Shown here in pieces: positions 44,989 through 56,462 of a DNA stretch of 64,000 bases (positions within the stretch are counted from its first letter, which is position 1; the number at the start of each line of letters is the position of its first letter). The notes below the pieces were generated by a model, which saw only the letters and a list, made by a program, of their open reading frames with translations, ran no database searches and was not told where the DNA came from. The DNA comes from Selaginella moellendorffii. Taxonomy: Eukaryota; Streptophyta; Lycopodiopsida; Selaginellales; Selaginellaceae. The stretch is taken from positions 314,196-378,195 of the forward strand of contig NW_003314305.1 in the NCBI RefSeq assembly GCF_000143415.4, in the 5' to 3' direction. Both the position numbers and the translations under genes were made by a program.

Positions 44989-45627
44989 TCACTGGAGCTT
45001 CGATTTAAGGAAATCTTTCCACGCAGCGTCTGTTCCCTGGAGGCTGCCGAGTAGAATCTTCGCCAGCTTGTCTTCGTCATCCTCCTCGAAAGCAGTGATG
45101 AGCCTGTCCCGGGATCCGTGCTCAGCTGCAGTGAAGAAGGCCGCTGGGAAGGGTGAAATGCGACGCAGCAGCTGCAGCGCAAGCAGGCGTCCAACACGCC
45201 CATTACCATCTTCAAACGGATGGATCTTCTCGAAGTCGATGATGAGCCTTGCGGCCGTGGAGGCCCATTTGGCGATGCTCAGCTTGCTCTTGCTGTGCTC
45301 CGCGATGCTTGCGTTGAGACGGTCCAGGAACTTCCGCATCTTGACCTGGATGTCTCGGGGATGTGAGTAACTCTTTCCAGCGGAGGACATGGCACCATAA
45401 CTGCGGAATGCCCAGACGGGTGTCAACTGTAGAGCCTCGTGCAGTTGTAACAGCTGCAGGGTCGTGATGGGTGAGCTCTCCGGCCAGGACCTGATGATGG
45501 CAAGACCTCTCAAGAGCCCTGTGGATCGAGCAGGATCATCCAAGCCATGGGACGTAGCAACTTTGATAGCTTGGGTGTCCCAAAAAGCCTCAAACCTGGA
45601 GTGGATTAGATAAGTACCTGGAGAGAG
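44989..45627 (-). CDS. Fic-domain protein, array copy 2 (core exon)
   Basis: Same structure as copy 1 with an intact HPFEDGNGRVGR motif. Replacements relative to copy 1 include Trp for Ser before the AFRSYG segment, Ala for Thr and Ser for Asn in the SIAEHSKSK stretch, and Arg for Trp in EHGSRD. The frame is fully open, which suggests selection or a very recent origin. Confidence 0.82.
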   Translation of the reverse strand, partial: LSPGTYLIHSRFEAFWDTQAIKVATSHGLDDPARSTGLLRGLAIIRSWPESSPITTLQLLQLHEALQLTPVWAFRSYGAMSSAGKSYSHPRDIQVKMRKFLDRLNASIAEHSKSKLSIAKWASTAARLIIDFEKIHPFEDGNGRVGRLLALQLLRRISPFPAAFFTAAEHGSRDRLITAFEEDDEDKLAKILLGSLQGTDAAWKDFLKSKLQ

Positions 45628-46331
45628 CTATGACATAAGACATATCAAAAGGCTGCGTGGTTAGACGGTATAACCAATGGTTTTAGTTCCTTCTCCTTGC
45701 CAGTTTTTCTTGTTAGTTTCCTCACTGCAATATAAACAAACATTATATAAGGTTGAGAGATCAAAATGCATACCAACACTTCAGACGAGATTCAGAGCCG
45801 CACGCCGCCCATCCATGATACCAGCTGAGAGAAATTCGCAAGTCCTATGACCCTAGGAAGGTGCATTTCATGGAATCATTGGAAATATGGCAATATCGAT
45901 CTCCATACCTACACAGGCCGCGAGTTGCTCTTGGATCCTAGCTCTGCAGCAAGAAAAGGTAGCTGAGCGCTACACACCCGGGGCGAGAGGAGAAATCGAT
46001 TGCTGACGCTGAGCCGGCTGAGCAATTCCATAGACGAGCTCGTCCAGCAAATATTCATGCATGACACGTTAGTCAGGTAAGCCCCATCTTATAGCAAAGC
46101 TGTAAACGAAGGGGATCTGTCCTCACGAAAGCATCCAGTGCTAGTTTTCACTCGAGCATGCCATGGATAGTTGTGCTCAAGGAAAGCTTTTGAGTTGTCT
46201 TGGTTCACAGCGTTTTATTGGACAATGCAGAAGTTCTAGCGTAGTCATGTAAAGAAGTAGAAAACAAAAAAGAAACCAGGCAAACATGTTAGAAACCTGT
46301 GAGAAACTTTCCCCTGTCTTCCTGTTTGAGA

Positions 46332-46970
46332 TCACTGGAGCTTCGATTTAAGGAAATCTTTCCACGCAGCGTCTGTTCCCTGGAGGCTGCCGAGTAGAAT
46401 CTTCGCCAGCTTGTCTTCGTCATCCTCCTCGAAAGCAGTGATGAGCCTGTCCCGGGATCCGTGCTCAGCTGCAGTGAAGAAGGCCGCTGGGAAGGGTGAA
46501 ATGCGACGCAGCAGCTGCAGCGCAAGCAGGCGTCCAACACGCCCATTACCATCTTCAAACGGATGGATCTTCTCGAAGTCGATGATGAGCCTTGCGACCG
46601 TGGAGGCCCATCTGGCGATGCTCAGCTTGCTCTTGCTGTGCTCCGCGATGCTTGCATTGAGACGGTCCAGGAACTTCCGCATCTTGACCTGGATGTCTCG
46701 GGGATGTGAGTAACTCTTTCCAGCGGAGGACATGGCACCATAACTGCGGAATGCCGAGACGGGTGTCAGCTGTAGAGCCTCGTGCAGTTGTAACAGCTGC
46801 AGGGTCGTGATGGGTGAGCTCTCCGGCCAGGACCTGATGATGGCAAGACCTCTCAAGAGCCCTGTGGATCGAGCAGGATCATCCAAGCCATGGGACGTAG
46901 CAACTTTGATAGCTTGGGTGTCCCAAAAAGCCTCAAACCTGGAGTGGATTAGATAAGTACCTGGAGAGAG
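46332..46970 (-). CDS. Fic-domain protein, array copy 3 (core exon)
   Basis: Nearly identical to copy 2 with the catalytic motif intact; differs by Ser in the VSAFRSYG segment and Arg in SIARWAS. Its presumed 5' exon lies in the partial fourth unit (ATG 47354). Confidence 0.82.
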   Translation of the reverse strand, partial: LSPGTYLIHSRFEAFWDTQAIKVATSHGLDDPARSTGLLRGLAIIRSWPESSPITTLQLLQLHEALQLTPVSAFRSYGAMSSAGKSYSHPRDIQVKMRKFLDRLNASIAEHSKSKLSIARWASTVARLIIDFEKIHPFEDGNGRVGRLLALQLLRRISPFPAAFFTAAEHGSRDRLITAFEEDDEDKLAKILLGSLQGTDAAWKDFLKSKLQ

Positions 46971-47654
46971 CTATGACATAAGACATATCAAAAGGCTGCG
47001 TGGTTAGACGGTATAACCAATGGTTTTAGTTCCTTCTCCTTGCCAGTTTTTCTTGTTAGTTTCCTCACTGCAATATAAACAAACATTATATAAGGTTGAG
47101 AGATCAAAATGCATACCAACACTTCAGACGAGATTCAGAGCCGCACGCCGCCCATCCATGATACCAGCTGAGAGAAATTCGCAAGTCCTATGACCCTAGG
47201 AAGGAAGCCATGGCAATATCGATCTCCATACCTACACAGGCCGCGAGTTGCTCTTGGATCCTAGCTCTGCAGCAAGAAAAGGTAGCTGAGTGCTACACAC
47301 CCGGGGCGAGAGGAGAAATCGATTGCTGACGCTGAGCCGGCTGAGCAATTCCATAGACGAGCTCGTCCAGCAAATATTCATGCATGACACGTTAGTCAGG
47401 TAAGCCCCATCTTATAGCAAAGCTGTAAACGAAGGGGATCTATCCTCACGAAAGCATCCAGTGCTAGTTTTCACTCGAGCATGCCATGGATAGTTGTGCT
47501 CAAGGAAAGCTTTTGAGTTGTCTTGGTTCACAGCGTTTTATTGGACAATGCAGAAGTTCTAGCGTAGTCATGTAAAGAAGTAGAAAACAAAAAAGAAACC
47601 AGGCAAACATGTTAGAAACCTGTGAGAAACTTTCCCCTGTCTTCCTGTTTGAGA

Positions 47655-47827
47655 TCACTGGAGGTTCGATTTAAGGAAATCTTTCCACACAGCGTCTGTT
47701 CCCTGGAGGCTGCCGAGTAGAATCTTCGCTAGCTTGTCTTCGTCATCCTCCTCGAAAGCAGTGATGAGCCTGTCCCGGGATCCATGCTCAGCTGCAATGA
47801 AGAAGGCCGCTGGGAAGGGTGAAATGC
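47655..47827 (-). pseudogene. Truncated fourth Fic copy (C-terminus only)
   Basis: Encodes only the last ~57 residues of the Fic protein (from RISPFPAAFF onward) and then breaks abruptly into unrelated sequence at 47828. The catalytic motif is missing. Confidence 0.9.
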
Positions 47828-50500
47828 GACTACTGCCAAGTTCCCTCACTTGACAAGCCTGTGATCATGCATGGACTCCTCCATGCTTGGCCCCATGGCC
47901 CACCCTTTTTGAAGTTATCACCTTCGACTAGGGTATTTGTTCCCCTGACTTGCCAATCTCGCTTTGGCAAGTCCTCCGACCACTGTAACATGGTTTTTGC
48001 ACAAGCGTGAAAGCCCTTGATCATCGACTTTTGTTCAAAGCCCTCTCTGAACTCTCAGGAACTACTTCCCTAACCTTGATAGGCTTGCCTCATGGCAAGC
48101 TTCAAGACCACGCTTTTGCTGCGCCACTCTGATTTCGCGCGTTCCTTGAACCATTTACGCTTGGCCTTTCTAGGTACTAAGCTACCTAGAATCCTCTTTG
48201 GGAACTTGAAGGAACTTTGTCCCTTAACTTGCTAAGACCTCCTTTTTGCAAGCTTTCCAATTACCATATAGTCTAACATGGACAATTCCATATTTTAGAC
48301 TCTCCATGGCATCACGGTTGCTAACTGCAACACCCTCGAGCCCCCACTTGATTCTCCACTCCCAGCTGGCATAACTAACCTTGGTTATGCCCTTCGATTC
48401 CTATGGTTCGGTTCTATCCCCTTACTTCTTGCTTTTGGCTTCATACCTTTCCTTCGGTCATTCTCCTCTAGACCAGGAAGATAGCTTTGCACTTTTTATC
48501 ATGCCTTAGCAAGTATTCTTAGGGATGAACTTACCCGATAGCCTAGGGAGTGGTTCCTCAATCCAGGTATGCTCACCCTATAATCTCACACACCGGGATT
48601 ACATTGTTGCTTACGGGCCTTTGCATGCCCATTGCTAGCCTTGCCAAAATTCCATTTTTGGCTTTGTCCAATTCGAGTAGACAGTCTTCTCTTGTCTCCG
48701 CCACCTTGGACATTTGGATAGCACCTACTATCCATCATTCGTTAGGGACTTAGTCCCTTGGGCCTTATCTACTGCCCTCACAACATCAAACACCACCTCC
48801 TGGTGTTCTAGAGTGTTCGGGTGTCCCAATGACGGCTTCCTTGACAATGAGTATTTCCTTTTATGACATTGACTTACTATATCGCAACATAAGCAACTTA
48901 TCCCCCGTAAGGGTATATCCAACTTTCCTATGCCATTAAAAAGGCTTGGGTAGCTGCCTTCTACCCGTTTAACTAATTATTTTGCACCTCTTGCTTAGTT
49001 GCCTCGTAGTTGTCAAGTCCTACAACTCATTGCTGGTGCTTCCACACCTCTATCATTATTTGGGTCACCACACTCCAACTGCATGCTCTGCAGTTTAGGC
49101 TATGCCATTCCCATTTCTATTAGGATTCCTTTGGCAAGGGGTTCTCATGAACCCACCAACATAGCCTCAAGGTATCACATTTTGGCACATTTGGTGTCTC
49201 CACACCATCGGCTCCACGAGCCTACCTCTATGACACTTCTTCTTTGTGTCTAAGTCTTTGCCAAGACCAATACCACTCTTTCTCATGCCAACCATCCGTT
49301 AGCATTGCACCATAGAAGTCACACACAACTTTGTGTCAAAGTTGTTTTCTTTTTGGGAACACCTTTCCCACGACTTTAGCATGGCACATTTTTGCCATCG
49401 ATGAGATACCCTCTGTTCTCATCCTTGGATCCTATGATCCCCCCCATCTTTCGTGGGGTATAACACAACTCAGTCCAAATGCTTCCATCAGTCCTTTTTA
49501 GGACCATTCCTTGACTCTACTTGAGTCATCCAGCAGTTTTGGACTTGGTTAATCCACAGACCCGTAAGGTCCTACTTGTGAGGCACTAGCTCACTGGAAT
49601 ACACTTCTTGCATTCCTGTCCTACTCAAAAGGACTATTTTCACAAGTGTTACTCTGACACTTGATTTTGTTCTCTGGGGGCAACCTTTGCCCCTTAGGAC
49701 TACTTGTCCATGTGATGAGAATACCACTCATCTCTAAGTACACCCCCCAACTCCTTGGGTTGTTCCAGCATTTATTAAAGGTAGCCCCGGCTACCATTTC
49801 AAGGGCTTGAGTCCTCTTCCGTACTTGACCTCCCACGGTCATTACTTCTGGTCTCACGTTCATGAGCACCAACCTCAACTATATGAGGATAATCTTGTGA
49901 CTCCTTTATTGCTTTGGAGTCTTTATCTTTCCCGTGATCCCAACTATAGTTGTTTACCACAACTACATTAACCAGTTTGCTAAGTCAAACGCTCTAGATC
50001 ACATCCTCAACTCTCTGAGGAAAACCATATACTGTTCCCAAGATCCCAAAGTCGTTCCATTATTGGCCATTTTCTATTCACCACTTTGTCTACAAGTTCC
50101 CACATGAACTATAATGGAAAGCCATGTCTTCCCGACCTGCTACTCCTCTAGGATAAGCCCACTCCTCGGACCTTCCGATGCCAACCCCAGTGGTGATATA
50201 CTTGAGCACCAATAAAAGTCGGACTAAGGAACAACTCCGATACCAAGTTGTAAGCGACTAATTTTTCCATTCTACTTTAGTCACTTAACCACACCTCCAA
50301 CCATTTGGAGGAGTCTCATCCACAACCTCCATAAAAGCTCTATTTCGTTAAAGTGGGATTTATTCAGTAAAATGGGACTAGGTACAAATTTTCAAGTATT
50401 TGAAAATGACGTGAAATTATATGTTTTTTGTCCAGGGGCTAGACATATCTGGGGCATGGTGACTAGCGCGGTGACCTTATGTCCAGACTGAGTCCATCTA
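47828..50500 (-). mobile_element. LTR-retroelement remnant, probably non-autonomous
   Basis: Minus orientation. A primer-binding-site-like string lies at 50236-50245 just inside a possible LTR end (…CTTACA at 50249, reading minus). The 2.4 kb internal part is pyrimidine-rich on the plus strand, with only short frames (longest 85 codons, 49621-49878 minus) and no gag, protease, integrase or reverse transcriptase I can recognise, like LARD-type elements. The left end is truncated where it meets Fic copy 4; no second LTR is seen. The outer end of the putative LTR (placed near 50500) is a guess. Confidence 0.5.
50236..50245 (-). other. Primer-binding site (tRNA-iMet type)
   Basis: Minus strand reads TTGGTATCGGAGTTG here, one change from the usual TGGTATCAGAG of plant LTR elements primed by initiator methionine tRNA, and sits a few bases after a CA-ending LTR-like border. 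Confidence 0.6.
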
Positions 50501-50994
50501 GTTGTATAATAAATCTCATTGTCAAGGTGAACAAGCCGAATCTGAAGCTAAAGAAGAGCGATGGCATGCGCGCACACACTATTTATTTGTTCATTGAGCG
50601 TGTGGTGAGCTTTCCAAGATGAACATCATTCCTATTAGCCAGACATATAACTTAATGGTGAGAACATTTAGATATTATTCAATGTTATCTTTTTCTAACG
50701 AATCTAATTGTGAAGGTGTAGCAAGAGGCATTGCTAGTCTGGAGAAGTCATTTAACTCATTTGACCCTTAGTGTATTTTCATGAAACTAAATAACATTCA
50801 TATTATTAAGGAATTTCTCTAGTACCTTTTTTTTACGACATAGAGGCTTGCATTTCTTTCAAAGGTGATTTAGTAAAAGGCCTGAGGGCACATGCCATTC
50901 TATTTCTCAGACCGGTATTAAGATATACTAGTGCAAAGGGAAAAAGGTATTTGGTGATCAAGTAAATGGCATGAGGGCACACGCCATTATAAGC
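50501..50994. other. Intergenic, contains palindrome copies
   Basis: No gene. Holds a degenerate palindrome copy near 50878-50899 and a full copy at 50966. Confidence 0.5.
50966..50987. repeat. 22-base palindrome copy, intergenic
   Basis: Arms ATGGCATG and CACGCCAT around core AGGGCA. Lies directly 3' of the small ORF ending at 50995. Confidence 0.9.
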
Positions 50995-51252
50995 CTAAGC
51001 GCTAGTGGACACCTCCTTTTTGGTACTCTCAGCGGTACTATCATCCTTCTCCGGGTCAGTTGTTTTGCTTTGGATTGTTGTCTCTAACGTTACTGGGGCA
51101 TTCTCGATAGTTGTTAATGTTGCCGTTTGTTCAGAAAAATGATCACCTGGAGTATAGTACGGGGAGTTTGGAAGACTTATATATTCTACATCTTCATCTA
51201 TCTCCTTCTCCGTCTCCTTTTCTGCCTCACTTACAGATTTTGTGCTTGCCAT
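50995..51252 (-). CDS. Small acidic hypothetical protein or exon
   Basis: Frame of 85 residues starting MASTKSVSEAEKETEKEIDE and rich in Glu, Ser and Thr, ending ...KKEVSTSA. It lies just downstream of the DUF7869-like gene on the same strand, whose own end is also acidic (SESESEE), so it could be a further or alternative 3' exon of that gene. I do not recognise it. Degenerate palindrome copies occur at about 51345-51385. Confidence 0.35.
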   Translation of the reverse strand: MASTKSVSEAEKETEKEIDEDVEYISLPNSPYYTPGDHFSEQTATLTTIENAPVTLETTIQSKTTDPEKDDSTAESTKKEVSTSA

Positions 51253-51467
51253 GAGAACGCTCTTCACCCTAAAATATGGAGTTCGTTGTGTTATAAAAGG
51301 AAACCAACACACACGCTGCAAGGGAATGATGGTACATAAAGCACGTAAGCCCACAATATGGGTTTATGTGCCATTAATATGGGCCACACGCCATATTATT
51401 AGATTTATGCACGTGTGATTGGTAAATGCATATGTCACATCATCTTTGTTTTACCTCACACACTATA

Positions 51468-54400
51468 TCAAGCCTCCTCTGATTCAGATTCGGATTGTTC
51501 ACCTTGAAATAAAATACATTAGAAACTTTGTAAAGGAATATTAATGAATCTCACCTTGAACCCGAGTTATGAATGCTCTTGCTGCATCTCTTGCATGGTC
51601 TGGCAAGGTGATGGTGGCACTCTGCTTCCGCATCCAACCATGCACAACATTATCCACCGATATGCTCATGCTGGGATCCCTTGGATTCAGCACCCATCTC
51701 TTTTCTAGGCAATCCTTCGTATATCCGGAACTTGGCTTGAACCACTCCACAGTTACATTGAAGGAGTTAGTTTCCGCGTCCTCCTCTGCATCAGTGATGC
51801 AGCGCCCCACCCATATCATTTGTTTTTTATTACTGGGTCTGACAAGCACGACCATTCCTTTGCAGACCTGTACTGGATTGAATGCTGAATCCGGCTTCTT
51901 GTTCCTTGGCCCACAATAGTGATCCTCAACATCGTTATCTGTCACTGCATTTCCAGAGGACATTGTTCCGCTACTATCTGGTGCTCTGGGTTCTGGCCAA
52001 AAGGACTCTTCCAATTCTTCATATACAACCGGCCCATTTTGGATAGCAGATATAATCTTCTCCCAGTATTCGAGCAAAGGCTTGCACCTCTGAAAATAGG
52101 ATTCTCCACCAAACACCAACCCCCTCTTCCAGAAGGCAATATGCTGTCTAATCCCGGCCACTATACTTTCCTGGTCTTTGAGTCCATCCGGGTGCATCGG
52201 CCGTGGGGAACCCTGAGGAATCATAGGTTCCCCAGTTATGGGATCTCTCTTGAAGAGTTCAATGCCGTCCACTGGCAGCCACACTGTGTCCCATTCTCTC
52301 ATCTTGTACCTCATCACTGGAGCACCGTCACACATGCTGAAATGAAACTGAAGAGGCTTGGAGTGGCCAATCAGCGTTTCGGATCCATCCCTGATGTAGC
52401 CTCTTACAAACCCCTTAAAGTCTGGAACCTCTGTCAGAAGTGCAGCTTCAACAGTGCCTTTGATGCAATTTTGGAATTCATCGTAGAGTTGTGGGAGGGT
52501 GAGGACATTGGATCGCCGGAGGGACTCTGCCAGGTGACTGAACATGGCATCGACGTCTTCATGAGTGTGCCCAACCATGAGAAAGCCAAGTGTAACCGTT
52601 TCAAATATGCCTTTGGCAACAAGCATCGCCAAGTACGCGAAGACGTACATGTTTTTGTTCTCACTGCCAGCATTGTCTGTTTGGAGCAGAAGATGGGGTG
52701 GAAGGCCACATCGGCCGCAAGAACTTCCTTGAGATTCTGCTTCGTTTGGATGAGGCTGTGCATTCACCGGGCGACCAGCCTCGTCGGAATGGCATGAGGC
52801 CTCACGTGATAACCCTACAATCTGACGGCCAACATATTCACTGGGATGGCATGGGGCCCCACGCGATACTGCAAGCCTTTGCTCCTCCTCCAGCTGAACC
52901 CTGTATGGGGTTCGATCGACAAGGGCCTTATGCAAGGGTTGGCCGTTCAGCTCAGTCTGCGCACTTTGCAGAGACCTTAAGTGTTTTGCTAGGGACGCAA
53001 TCATCATGTTTGCACCCCCGCCACCCCATAGAGGTACAAAGAAGTTCCCATAGTTCTGGGCACCATGCCCATGAGCGATTATGCCAAACAGAGACACAGG
53101 CAGCTGCATGGATGAAGAGATTGCCTTGGGGGCAGGATTGAGTCGAGGTAAGCATGTCTTTTTCTGGTCCATTTTGTCGTGGATGATGCAGAGGTAAGAG
53201 TCAGGTCTCTCCATGGAGAGAATCCTGTTATGATAATATGCAGTCTTGCAGCTTCTCTGCTCGATGTTGTGGTCGAGCCTCCTTCTAACCAACGTCTCTC
53301 GCTCTTGAGCGCTGCAAGAATTCTTCGACAAAGCCATTTTGATAGCAGTGCACTCGTCACACTTTGAAAAGCTGGAGTACTTTCCTATACTCACATCCCT
53401 GAACCTGTTGCTCCACAATCTACTAAATCTAGATTGGCTCAGCTTCCTGTAGCCATTACTCTGGAGTTCCCGATTCACATCTTCCAATATGGCCCCCTTG
53501 GTATACATGGAAGGGAGAACTCGTTGGGTGTCTCGTGTTCCATCTTCCAAGAGGCGGGTTTTATGTGGTTGCTGCTCGCTACATGTCTCGACAAACCTCT
53601 TGAAGATTGCCTCTCCATATACAACATGACCCCTGGTTTTGTGCGTACCGTCGTTCCTATGGACTGCCTGTTGAACCCTTTGTTCCTCGAACTCAGTTTT
53701 GATTCTGTAGAATGTGGTTCGAGGGACTCCATAAATGATTCTCCATGCCTTCATGCAGACCAAACCCCTCTGGAAGACCATGCCCCCCACCTGATGTTCT
53801 GAAGCATCAACAGATGACCGTAATGCCTCATACACAAAATTGCGAGCTGCCTTCCAGGACAATGTCTTGTATCTTGCTCTCTCCTCTTCAATAGCATCCC
53901 AATCAGCATGTTGACAGCACCTCCTCTTGCAATAAGCAACTGTCGAGACCATTCGAACCTCCATCGCCATTTTCTGCCTTTTCGGTTCGTTGCTCAGATC
54001 CCTTTGGCTGCGCTTTAGGAAGGTGTACTTTCTTTTCCCATGAAGAGATGTTCTGTCATCAGTTGTAGTGGTGTTTGATTGTGAATCCTTCACATTCTCA
54101 AACACTAAGTGCCTCAATTTCCACCGCACAATGCTTCCAATAGTCAGACTGTTTTCTTCTGTGTCAACAACCTCTAAAATCGCAACTCCAATATCATCCC
54201 AGCCCAATTCTTGATTAGCAACCGCATCTCTTGGATCGACAACTGTGGCTAAGCCCTCAGCTACCACCTCCCCCTCGGGGTTGTTTAGAAACACTTTTGC
54301 CTGAATCCATGTAGCACGGTTCTTAAGATCCACGGAGGGAACATGCGTCGCACTTGCGCTGTCCCCAACATCTGCTTTCTTCTGAAGATTTTTCAAGGCA

Positions 54401-54609
54401 ACAACAACATTTACCCCGACGACCATCTCTCCTCGTTCAATAGCGACCACATTCCCATCGAAGACAGTCTCTACTGATACAGCAGCATTGCCTTCCCCAA
54501 GCCTTTCACAGTGTATAACAAAGTTCCGATCCATAGACACAAGGGTCCCTTTTGCAACTCTCTTCCCACCATTCAAAATGTAAACCTTTTCCCCAACCCT
54601 GAAGGCCAT
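51468..54609 (-). CDS. DUF7869-like large protein, possible transposase/nuclease relative
   Basis: Two exons, 54609-51555 and 51502-51468, 1029 aa (...VQGEQSESESEEA). N-terminal part has a small beta-barrel-like segment (FRVGEKVYILNGGKRVAKGT). A Cys/His cluster (YCKRRCCQHADW) precedes a helical region. The C-terminal domain has ordered acidic motifs: IIHDKMDQKK, LLQTDNAGSENKNMYVFAYL and FLMVGHTHEDVDAMFSHLAE. The last two are hallmarks of DUF7869, a family multiplied in some lower plants and other eukaryotes. The D...DN...HEDVD order resembles an RNase H-like (DDE) active site, so a transposase origin is plausible but unproven. Two palindrome copies (52789, 52846) are read through in frame. 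Divergent from the ParB/FCP1-like gene. Confidence 0.75.
52789..52810. repeat. 22-base palindrome copy, exonic
   Basis: Left arm ATGGCATG, core AGGCCT, right arm altered (CACGTGAT). Lies in the open frame of the DUF7869-like gene. Confidence 0.8.
52846..52867. repeat. 22-base palindrome copy, exonic
   Basis: Left arm ATGGCATG, core GGGCCC, right arm CACGCGAT. In the DUF7869-like coding frame, 57 bases from the previous copy. Confidence 0.8.
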
Positions 54610-54691
54610 TCTGAAAGTGCAGAAAAGAAGTTAAGACCATACAAAAAATGATTGGAGAATGGCCTAAATCATAACATACCAAACAACCTCA

Positions 54692-54713
54692 ATAGCATGA
54701 GGCCACATGCCAT
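54692..54713. repeat. 22-base palindrome copy
   Basis: Arms ATAGCATG and CATGCCAT, core AGGCCA. Intergenic. Confidence 0.85.
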
Positions 54714-54761
54714 TATTCAAACATGCTATTGACACCCACGTGAAATTTCGCATTCACAAAA

Positions 54762-54783
54762 TTGGCATGAGCCCTCATGCCAT
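54762..54783. repeat. 22-base palindrome copy
   Basis: Arms TTGGCATG and CATGCCAT, core AGCCCT. Intergenic. Confidence 0.85.
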
Positions 54784-54861
54784 CTTGATATACACACAGC
54801 TGCATGAGCAAGTAAAAACATACATGACAATACGCTAGCCATGAAATTGCAAGGGCCCAAG

Positions 54862-54883
54862 ATGGCATGTGGCCTCATGCCAT
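54862..54883. repeat. 22-base palindrome copy
   Basis: Arms ATGGCATG and CATGCCAT, core TGGCCT. Intergenic. Confidence 0.9.
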
Positions 54884-54974
54884 TTCTAAATGTGGTCCTA
54901 AGCCATTCCATGGTGAACATACTAGGAAGCACAAGTGCCGAATATCAAGAGGAAGCGGTAGCCACACCAAAGAC

Positions 54975-55115
54975 AGTGCCGCTCGCAACACCGCAACTAC
55001 TCGTAGCGCCGCTCGCAACACCGCAATTGCTCGTAGCGCCGCTCGCACAAACTGCCACTCGCATAAACTGCCGCTCGCAATGGCGCTCGCAATGCCGCAA
55101 CCGCTCGTAGACGCA
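54975..55115. repeat. Minisatellite, GCCGCTCGCAACACCGCAA-type units
   Basis: Imperfect tandem repeats built from CGCTCGCAACACCGCAA and CTCGTAGCGC, with degenerate units towards the right end. Confidence 0.8.
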
Positions 55116-55947
55116 TAAACCACAGCCCACAACGCCGCTTACACAAGCAGCGCTCACTGCGCTCAGCAGAACCAAGAACACGGCGCACAAAAATGATAGA
55201 CCTAGGAATGAGTTCGAGAATTCAAAAATAACACACGCTTGAACGTCACATCAAATCCTCTGACAAACCAGATCTTATGATTCCTCTGACAAATTTCAAA
55301 CTGAGTAGCTTCTAGACTTTGCTGTCGGAGGTTGAACTTTGTCACATCATGTCCTTGCCTCGATCCAGCTGTGCCATGTCAGTGATTCGAACTTTGCCAT
55401 GCCATGTCAGAGATCCGCGCCAAGATTATTCGCCGTGTAAAGGAATAATTACGCTGTGTGTGTACGTCCATTTATGGCAATATAAGGCCACACGCCATTC
55501 AAAGAATAATGCTCGACATAAGGCCACACGCCATTCAAAGAATAATGCTAGTCGAGCATTTTTTGGTGCATTTTTGGGTTCAAAATTGCATGAGCCCACA
55601 CGCTATAAAGTTTACCTGTACCAAAAATAGAAACAGCTTTATTTACTTGGGAATTTAAGTGGTTGAGGCATTTTTAAACTTACAAACACATGCCCTACTT
55701 ACATTCCTTTGGTTGCCTAAAATTCAAAAATATTATAAACCTTTCTTTTTGCATTTTCAATGTTTTCAATTATGGTTTTTGATTTTCGTAGGACCAGCCT
55801 AGTAATCTATTTGCATCCCGTCATGTTTATAGCTAGCTTTCGTTCGTCCCCTTCGCTAGCCTGAGATACATCTGCTCGGCATCTGCCTCTTACAGCATTT
55901 GCCCAGAAAGGGCATCTTTCTTCACGCAGCATTTGCCACATGTTTAT

Positions 55948-55989
55948 GGTTTAGGGTTTAGGGTTTAGGGTTTAGGGTTTAGGGTTTAG
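55948..55989. repeat. Interstitial telomere repeat, copy 1
   Basis: Five perfect TTTAGGG units preceded by TTTATGG and followed by TTTAGC. This is the plant telomere repeat lying inside the chromosome segment. Confidence 0.95.
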
Positions 55990-56462
55990 CAATTCAGTAG
56001 CTTGATAAACATGCAAATACAGAACTTGATGCAAAATCCTTTGATATGTCACAATGCCCCTAGGACCATAAACACATTTCAATAGAGAGGGTCCTTTCAT
56101 TTCATAACTCCTTACGTAGATCTTGGTGAAACCAGAGTTAGTGAGGTTAGTTTCTTGTGATCCCGCATCTGATTGTGATGTCCCTTTGCAGTTTCGATGG
56201 AAAGGTCAATGCACACCAAACTGTGAAATCTTGGAGCAAAATAACGGTCGGATCTATGGCAAATGCCCCTGAAACATTGTAAGGCTCGTGTGGTCTCATG
56301 TGGTGTCCGATTGAGATGCTTCTTTGCAGGGTCATCAAGAAAGACATTGTATACCATTCTGTAAAATCTAGTTGCAATCTAACGGTTGGATCTCCAGAAA
56401 ACTCAAAAAAATCTCGCGCGTGTCAGAATATCCTAGGAATATACTCTTATGTGCCCCTGAAA

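Larger units (their letters stand above)
43354..47827. repeat. Tandem array, 1323/1343-base Fic-gene unit, 3 full + 1 partial
   Basis: Unit starts (GAGCAATTCCATAGA) lie at 43354, 44677, 46020 and 47343, giving periods of 1323, 1343 and 1323. The extra 20 bases in the middle period lie near 45860. Units differ by only a few scattered substitutions, so the array is recent or kept alike by gene conversion. Each full unit carries one Fic-domain gene (minus); the last is cut at 47827 where LTR-element sequence begins. The left edge at 43354 joins unrelated sequence. Confidence 0.95.
54610..55550. other. Upstream flank of DUF7869-like gene, repeat-rich
   Basis: Contains full palindrome copies at 54692, 54762 and 54862, two half copies near 55489 and 55521, and a GC-rich minisatellite. 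No gene seen. Confidence 0.5.

Noticed and set aside
51919-53802. Plus-strand frames across the DUF7869-like gene
   Set aside because: Shadows of the minus-strand gene with no family-like motifs.
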